A stretch of DNA of 64,000 bases from Mactra quadrangularis (taxonomy: Eukaryota; Mollusca; Bivalvia; Venerida; Mactridae), in NCBI GenBank assembly GCA_025267735.1, contig CM046307.1, positions 62,001-126,000 on the forward strand, written 5' to 3'. Below, one piece after another: positions 58,301 through 64,000 of the stretch; the stretch's first letter is position 1; each line of letters starts with the position of its first letter. The position numbers and the translations under genes are program-made. The notes beneath the pieces are model-generated. The model had not been told where the DNA came from. It was given only the letters and a program-made list of their open reading frames with translations, and did not search any database.

Positions 58301-61300
58301 CGCCACTTGATACCAATTACAAAAAGTTATTTGATGCATAATTGAAGATTTAGAATTGTGAAACAATTGTTTTCCTGACTGTGAATCATATCCAAGGCTT
58401 AGTCAAACACTAGATTTCAATACACAGTTTTATTTTCCATAAAAAAGAAAGTCTGATTCTAACAAGTGTTTAAAAAATAATGAAATTAGAAAGCTTTTCA
58501 CGTATTAAGCAGGGGGATTTTCATCAATGTTTTGTTCATATCGTCAAATTATCAATCTTCGTTGCACAGCGATACCTGTAGCCTGTTCAATTACCCCGAA
58601 CGTTCCATAACGTTCCGTAACGTTAGGGTCGGGACAATTCAACCAAAGACAACTCAACCCGAGACAACTCAAACCCCTTACTAACGGGTTGAGTTGTCCC
58701 AACTTTGGGTTGAGTTATCCATAGGTTGAGTTGTCTTCGGGTTGAGTTGTCTCGAACCTGTAACGTTCGCTAAAAGTCGTTATTGAACGGACAGGGGGAA
58801 ATGTATAGCGTTGTTATAACTTCTAACAAGTGATAGTGGTTAGTACTTTATTTCATCTAAATTAGCCCAGTACACCTTTTCACAAAAATTCTTACGAAAA
58901 AAGATATCGTTAGCCAATTTCATAAATTTTGCTGTTCAAAGTCAGCAGGATAATAAACAAAATTATGATCGATATTCAAAAGGTGTCCAATAGTCTACAT
59001 AATTCAATGATATTTAGAATTGATAGGCCAAAAAATCACCATGTTATTATTGTTTCTTGTTTTTGACTTGCGATGACTTTTATCGTAAGTTTTTTTTTTG
59101 GTGAAAAAGCGCTACGGGTTCGTTATGAGTTTAGTGAGTAAGTTTCGAATGTTACTGATGATAGATGAGTTTGACATGAGAATTGTTAAGCTGAAGACTC
59201 TTGCACGTTTGGCTATCTTATTAAACATACATTTGGAATCACACGCTTGGTTTTGAAATCAACCACAACATGGTCAACTGCATTTATTGTGTTTAACCTT
59301 TGATATTTTGATACATCAACGGTATTGTTGAGTGCAACACCCGACTATTTCACATTTGCATAACACGTCAGATTTTGTGTGAATAATACAATGTCGTAAC
59401 CCAGGTTTGTAGCGCAGTTGGAAGCGCCTGAATGTCAAATCTAGTGTTCAGAAGAGGATGCGGTTATGAGTCCCATCCGGAGAGGTTATACCGTTCCATA
59501 AAAATTTGACAATAATATCAATTTTCCACCATGAATAAAGTATATGGGGAAGAATCCGGCCTTTTGGAAGGGTAGGTGAGTACTGGTTATAAAAAAGGGT
59601 ACGGTTAGGTGTGCTGGTCGCCATAAGATAACCTTCAAGTTGTGTTGAAACAGCGATAAACCCAGTATAAATAAATACATTTAGACTATCGCTTTATACA
59701 TTTTGATATATAACTTGATTTATAAATAAAGATTTACCCGATTTACCTGTTTCCTCGTTTTATCATCATCCATGTAAGCCTTGGAAGATGGCCCCACAGC
59801 TAATGGTGACTTTAGGGGTACAATAGGAGTGACCTTGACCTTGCCCTCAATGTTCCCATTCTGTTGTTGATCACCGCTTACGTCAGATATACAGCTGGAA
59901 GCATAATGGGTCACGTGACTAAGGCACGCGAAATATGAAAAGGTTAGTAAGTGGTAACATGCTTTATAAGTGTGCATAAAATTATATTTTGTACGATTAG
60001 GGTATGTAGTCATAAATTATGATCTTTAGACAGTATGCTAAAATTTGCTTTTCTTCGAATTCTAACACCAGTCAAAAATAGAAAATATTCAAATAACGAA
60101 TAAATTGTTGTTACTTTTATTTTTTCCGAAAATGCCCCTCATTAGTCTGTAAATTGTTATAATTTGCTCAGAATCCTCTCCACAAAAATATTTTACAGAT
60201 GTTCTAGGTAAACACTCTAATATTTTATTAGGGTGGATGATTTAAAATATACATGTGCAGTCAAAATTCATAGGACTGATAAGAATAGCTTAAAGAGAGA
60301 AAAGTAGCTGTTATTTTATGAGCCATTCAATGTTTATAATTTAAAGGTACTAGTTCACAGGTTTGGTTTTATTTTTTCTATAATTTCAAAATACCATTCA
60401 AAGTCTGTAATTGTGTAAAAAAATAATTATTATTATTTTTAGACAACTGGCCTATATGTTGCAAGAAATGCACAATAAAAGTCACAAAAATACACTAAAA
60501 GTGCCCATACCGTGACAAACGTAGATATTTACTACATGAAACATCATCATTTGTAGTTGTATGTCAATTCGCCCTAAAATTGTCATTACCAAAACACTAG
60601 ATTCCTCTACTTTCCTCCGTCTAAAAATATTTCCATACAATTTTGATAGTTTCAGAAAAAGTTGGTATTTAAGTTGAAATCTGTAAATGAGTACCTTTAA
60701 GGTGGAGATTGTCTAAATAGAGAAATCGGCGAAAAAGTGTTTGTTCACTTCATCAGTTGTTGCAAAAGATCACGTGACTATACACCCTCACAATGTAACC
60801 TGAGAAATCTATACACTAAGAATTTCGGAAATTTTTGAATTTCTATCAAATGTTTGGTCCAGTTTTCGACATCTGAATACATAAAACCAATGAAATCAGA
60901 CATCCTTTAAAGCTCAATCTCATTACCATCAGACAACTTAACCCTCCACTAGTTTTCAGCTACTGTTGATCTGATGTTTAAATATACGTGTCCTACTTTA
61001 AGATACAAAATGTACCAGGTACACTGTGGCAATACCACGTGACTATGACTTCACAAATGCTACGGTTTCAAGAGGAAATCAGCAAAAATTCCGCCACGAC
61101 TCGGATTTAAAAAAAAGCATAAGTATTTTAATTATGTGTAGATTTATGTGATAATTACTCGAGATAAGTATAAAAGTGTACACTATTTGTTGCGCATCAT
61201 ATTTCCAACGCCATGTTAATATTTAAGGTGGGTCGGTACCTTACTTGGAGGGAAAAACGAAAAAAATATTATGTTCACCGATTATAATAAAAGTTGACAG

Positions 61301-63126
61301 GCAGATACCTTCATGCTTCTTGTTTGTTTTTCTGGTAACCTTAGCTACGTTGTCGTTTTTTTTCACGACGTCACGGACGTCACAATGGTTCGCGCTAAAA
61401 ACAGGCATGCAAGTACATTAAACCCATATTTAAACTATTGAATGTTCGAGGACAAAGAAAATTATACCAAAATATTTCTGAAATGTTGTTGCATGCAAAT
61501 ATTTTGTTCCGATTATCTAAATATCACGTCAGTCCTAAAGATTGTACATTTCATTACTGAATTTAGGGTTTTCACGTCTAAAAGGTTTCACCAATTGCCG
61601 AGTGCGTAGACTTCAAAAATCGCGATAAGAATTTGACCACCGTTCTGCTTTAATATGAAAATAAACATTATAACTCGGCAATTGGTGAAACCTTGTAGAC
61701 GTGAAAACCCTAAATTCAGTGATGAAATGTACAATCTTTAGGACTGACGTGATATTTGGATAATCGGAACAAAATGATTGTAGGCAACAACATTTCAGAA
61801 ACATTTTGGTATAATAATCATTGACCTCGGACATTCAATATCTCAAATATGTGGGTTTAATGTACTTGCATGCCTGTTTTTAGCGCGAACCATTGTGACG
61901 TCCATGACGTCGTGAAAAAAACGACAACGTCGCTAAGGTTACCAGAAAAACAAACAAGAAGCAAGAAGGTATCTGCCTGTCAACTTTTATCATAATCGGT
62001 CAACATAATATTTTTTTCGTTTTTCCCTCCAAGTAAGGTACCGACCCACCTTAATGCACACATCCTGGAAAACCTACCATCGTTTTTCCTATTCAAAAAA
62101 GAACGACGCCTTGTCGCGTGGGTATCATTGAATCTGTCAAGTATCAAAGTACATGTACTTATAGCTCTGTAAAGCTTGGAGTCGTGTCTAATTTTTTTCT
62201 GTTTTCTTCTTGAAACCGTATCAGTTTTATGTCATAGTCACGTGGTATTGCCACCGTGGTTTCAACACCTCCGATGATTCACTCATAAAAAATACACTAG
62301 CCTGTAAGCCATGAAATGGCTAATCGGGCGAGTCGGTTTATAGGATCTAATTTTAATGAGATTGTGTGCAGTCCGAAACGTTGTTTTTTCATTTAAAAGG
62401 TGTTTAGTTTCCTCAGGTTACATTGTATGTTGATCAATGAACATTAACATATTATAGTATTAGATATCTACCTTAACTTTGGCCATAAAATATGATAATA
62501 TTTATGTAACATCGGATAAAACACGCACATCTTTTTAGAACTTTTTAGACCTGGTTCAGTATTTGAACCAATGGAATCTTGGATTCACGTAATGCTGACT
62601 CTTTTAACAAAAAAAAATCCCTAACAAAAACCCCAATAGAATTGAGTATTATTCATGCAGACATACGGCTCTCTGCGTATAGCCAATCATTACTTCATTA
62701 CTATGTAGATTAAAAGTAATTCCACTGAGAAATTCTAGGCAAGCTAGGTTTGGTCATTTTCGTACCCAGAGGTTATCAAGTTTCTTGATCGAGCGTTAGA
62801 TCGAGAATCTTGATAACTTCTGGGTATACCAGAATAGGTTTGGAGCGCTGGCCACTTTAAAAATGCCTTAATTGTGTTGACACGGTGTTAACCCTAGCAT
62901 ATAAAAGTGATCTCGCTTACCTTCCAGAACGCATATCAGCTCTTCTTGAGGCCACGTGCCAGATGATGTTAGCAATCCATGTATAAGTAACAATCATGAC
63001 ACTGAAGGGTATAATCAGTATCAATGTTATCATATAAAGCTCAAATACTTTATGATATATTGGTTTAGTTAACCAATGTTTGTGGCACCAGTAAGCTATA
63101 CGTGCAACACCAACTTCACGATACTC
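52049..63126 (-). CDS. Rhodopsin-family neuropeptide-type GPCR, 3' part (three exons)
   Basis: Minus-strand exons are 63126-62921, 59894-59747 and 52396-52049, joined in phase (2, 0) by GT-AG introns of 3026 and 7350 bases. They encode extracellular loop 2 with its Cys (AYWCHKHW), TM5 (LYMITLILIIPFSVMIVTYT), a charged intracellular loop 3, TM6 with CWTP, TM7 with NSCVNPFVYAF, helix 8 (MSKNFRDGFK) and a 40-residue Ser/Thr/Arg-rich tail. C-W-x-P and N-S-C-x-N-P-x-x-Y are hallmarks of class A receptors; the loop-2 and TM7 style suits a peptide receptor (orexin/QRFP/trissin/CCK-like group), subtype undecided. TM1-TM4 exons must lie above 63126, probably beyond the window end. Confidence 0.85.
53815..53882 (+). 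repeat. tRNA-like sequence in GPCR intron
   Basis: CAGTTGGTGGGGTGTGCTAT and GGTAGATTCGATTCCAACAA have the box A/box B arrangement of a tRNA-derived head; the body is not recognised. Confidence 0.35.
54014..54417. mobile_element. Mutator-like MITE family M, copy 2, in GPCR intron
   Basis: 404 bp from CAATCTGATTA to TTTACGGAGATTA, with the 9-bp duplication TGTGACAGC (54005-54013, 54418-54426). Inverted relative to copy 1, about 4.1 kb away. Confidence 0.85.
56113..56383 (-). mobile_element. SINE family 1, nearly full length
   Basis: Plus-strand sequence runs from TTGGGTTTAATGCCATAGCA through AGGCTAAATCTCTTGATTTA to CCCGCCCGGGAATCGAAATT and the box A complement, so the element lies on the minus strand, inside the large GPCR intron. 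Confidence 0.9.
57428..57566. repeat. TTATTTCGT repeat cluster
   Basis: About five copies of ATTATTTCGTNNAAACG-like words occur, with AACGAAA complements between them. Purpose unknown. Confidence 0.6.
57725..57885 (-). mobile_element. Possible degraded SINE family 2
   Basis: TTTTTCATGGAAGGATATGT and CATGGAATCGAACTCATCGT recall the family 2 junction of body and box B in reverse; the rest is too diverged to be sure. Confidence 0.35.
58222..58302 (-). repeat. tRNA-like sequence, minus strand
   Basis: On the minus strand: CTCAGTAGTAAAGACGCTTG (box A-like) and GATTCTAAGTTCGAATCATC (box B-like). No clear body follows; pseudogene or SINE head. Confidence 0.4.
58615..58765. repeat. Clustered GGGTTGAGTTGTC repeats in both orientations
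   Basis: Copies of GACAACTCAACCC and GGGTTGAGTTGTC alternate within 150 bases, bounded by AACGTTCC-like and TAACGTTCG words. It could fold into several alternative hairpins. Confidence 0.75.
58873..59113. mobile_element. Palindromic element family T, copy 3 (inverted)
   Basis: CCTTTTCACAAAAATTCTTA at the left and TTATCGTAAGTTTTTTTTTT near the right; the interior (AATTCAATGATATTTAGAAT, TTGATAGGCCAAAAAATCAC) matches copy 1 in reverse. Confidence 0.7.
59407..59680 (+). mobile_element. SINE family 2, diverged, just below GPCR exon
   Basis: The head GTTTGTAGCGCAGTTGGAAG, body (AAAATTTGACAATAATATCA, CCGGCCTTTTGGAAGGGTAG) and a decayed tail TTGAAACAGCGATAAACCCA are visible. It ends about 65 bases from the splice donor of the loop-3 exon. 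Confidence 0.8.
59747..59894 (-). CDS. GPCR exon: intracellular loop 3
   Basis: A 148-nt exon flanked by good splice sites on the minus strand (TTCCAG acceptor, GTAAAT donor). It encodes CISDVSGDQQQNGNIEGK and a continuing stretch ending DDDKTRKQ, which leads directly into TM6. Lys/Arg next to TM6 fits G-protein contact. Confidence 0.8.
60345..60696. mobile_element. TTAA-flanked MITE
   Basis: AGGTACTAGTTCACAG and CTGTAAATGAGTACCT are imperfect inverted ends; TTAA lies at 60341-60344 and 60697-60700. TTAA targeting fits piggyBac- or Kolobok-like transposases. Confidence 0.75.
60701..62472. mobile_element. TTAA-flanked foldback element with a nested insertion
   Basis: The left end GGTGGAGATTGTC follows TTAA 60697-60700, shared with the neighbouring MITE; the right end GATATCTACC precedes TTAA 62473-62476. 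Long arms pair: AATGTAACCTGAGAAA with CCTCAGGTTACATT, and GGCAATACCACGTGACTATG with CATAGTCACGTGGTATTGCC. Another foldback sits in the loop. Confidence 0.65.
61227..62050. mobile_element. Large TTAA-flanked palindrome, nested
   Basis: Arms of about 375 bases (61227-61603 and 61673-62050) are nearly perfect inverse copies around a loop of about 70 bases. Ends are GGTGGGTCGGTACC and its complement, flanked by TTAA (61223-61226, 62051-62054). High arm identity implies a recent origin or ongoing gene conversion. Confidence 0.9.
62763..62826. repeat. 64-bp hairpin near the GPCR TM5 exon
   Basis: TACCCAGAGGTTATCAAG then CTTGATCGA pairs with TCGAGAATC then TTGATAACTTCTGGGTA. It lies about 95 bases inside the intron after the TM5 exon. 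Confidence 0.65.
62840..62902 (+). mobile_element. SINE family 2 tail fragment
   Basis: GGAGCGCTGGCCACTTTAAA then AATTGTGTTGACACGGTGTT matches only the 3' end of family 2. It lies about 20 bases from the donor of the TM5 exon of the GPCR. Confidence 0.6.
62921..63126 (-). CDS. GPCR exon: extracellular loop 2 and TM5
   Basis: A 206-nt exon after TATTTCCAG and before GTAAGC (minus strand). It starts EYREVGVARIAYWCHKHW, holding the loop-2 Cys that normally pairs with TM3, and runs through TM5 to IANIIWHVASRRADMRSG. It ends in phase 2 and fits the next exon exactly. Confidence 0.85.
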
Positions 63127-64000
63127 CTGGAAATAGAAAATACAAAAGTAAAAGTATATTCGGAAAATAGCTGACAATTTACGAAAGTACAACTGCTGCT
63201 TCGGTACTCTATTTTGAATATTTAACGTAGTATGGTTTGCTAAATTATATGATCTATTTTTATCGTTTTATAATCACATGTTTTTACTTCTTAAAATTGT
63301 TTGAAGAATAAAAAAGTGTTCTGTTTCTAAATTATGATGCTTTACACTGCTTGTTGGACAATTTTTCAGTCACAACACAACGGCTTTTTGACCAATTTAT
63401 TATCTTTGTACAAGTCGAGATCTTTGAAGTAATCAAACACATTCATTAGTAGTTGACATTGGCTCTACTTGATACTACCTTATAGAAGGAAAAAGTCTTG
63501 AAATAAATAAAAAAATGTATGTAGGAAACATCATATATCCAATTCATTGACTCTTGGACTTGTAGTTTAGCTTCGAGCTAAAAACTTTCACTAAATACCC
63601 AGCTATTTTCTTGGTTATTTGGGCATCCTGGTATATATCTTCAAGTCGTTTCTCTGTTAACTCAATTTAATAGCAACACTCATTGGCGCCGCTGAACGTT
63701 AATGCCCTAACCTCACTGGAACCTAGTGGCCACACACTAGGTTTATTAAAGCAATTGGGGGACATATCCAGCTCTAGCAGCACCGCTAATGGTGTTCGAA
63801 TTAGGTAATTCCCGATCATTAAGCGTATATCCTGCATGCAAGGGGAAAAAGTTTTCTTAAAGGGATATGCTGGCAAAAGTTCAACTTCATATTTCCTGAT
63901 TTTGAATTATATTTTTATAACTGTGAATGCAACGTACACACTGTTATATTACTCAGCAAAATATTTCTTTAGTTTCTCATAATGTTTGGGGTGTTTCCTA
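63127..64000. other. Presumed GPCR intron, no exon seen
   Basis: This lies upstream (minus-strand sense) of the TM5 exon. No segment reads as TM3/TM4 of a class A receptor, so the earlier exons are likely beyond the window. The frame at 63667-63876 has no recognised motif. Confidence 0.45.

Noticed and set aside
63667..63876. 69-residue minus-strand frame near window end
   Set aside because: Considered as an upstream GPCR exon, but it lacks any TM-like stretch and the class A motifs.

Overview
The window is nuclear DNA of an invertebrate animal. It is AT-rich, its genes are split by short GT-AG introns, and it carries many tRNA-headed SINEs and short inverted-repeat DNA elements. The SINE style (tRNA-Lys-like head, tail near ACGGCGTTAAACCCAA), the gene types and the repeat density suggest a mollusc, most likely a bivalve. 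That placement is inference; no ribosomal or mitochondrial marker is present.

Three genes can be supported. (1) 3234-4094 (+) is an intronless gene for a 286-residue protein with no sure family; its motif layout hints at the ADP-ribosyltransferase fold. (2) 13750-37702 (+) is a 33-exon gene for a predicted 1493-residue type I membrane protein: signal peptide, three tandem LolA-like ectodomain units, PAN/Apple-type cysteine modules after units 2 and 3 and then three more in a row, a Ser/Thr-rich stalk, one membrane helix and a 21-residue tail. All 33 exons join in phase, and the total (4482 nt) is a multiple of three. (3) 52049-63126 (-) is the 3' part of a rhodopsin-family peptide GPCR: extracellular loop 2 to TM5, intracellular loop 3, and TM6-TM7 plus tail, in three exons. 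Its 5' exons lie beyond the window.

Layout: 1-3200 and 4600-13700 are repeat-rich intergenic DNA (SINEs, a diverged duplication, a CGACGTCCGATTAACGTCGG minisatellite, several foldback elements). 13750-37702 is the receptor-like gene; one of its introns holds a 2.2-kb inverted-repeat element with a ninjurin-like reading frame. 37716-52048 is intergenic and full of short DNA transposons. 52049-63126 is the GPCR, whose introns hold a nest of TTAA-flanked foldback elements. 63127-64000 shows nothing certain.

Many mobile elements could be bounded to the base by their target-site duplications: 8 bp (hAT-like), 9 bp (Mutator-like), TTAA (piggyBac/Kolobok-like) and 3-bp CAG. The most interesting items are the exon-by-exon duplication inside the LolA-like/PAN gene, the ninjurin-like ORF inside a transposon-like element, the possible ART-fold gene, and the nested TTAA foldbacks. 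The three genes show no sign of working together.
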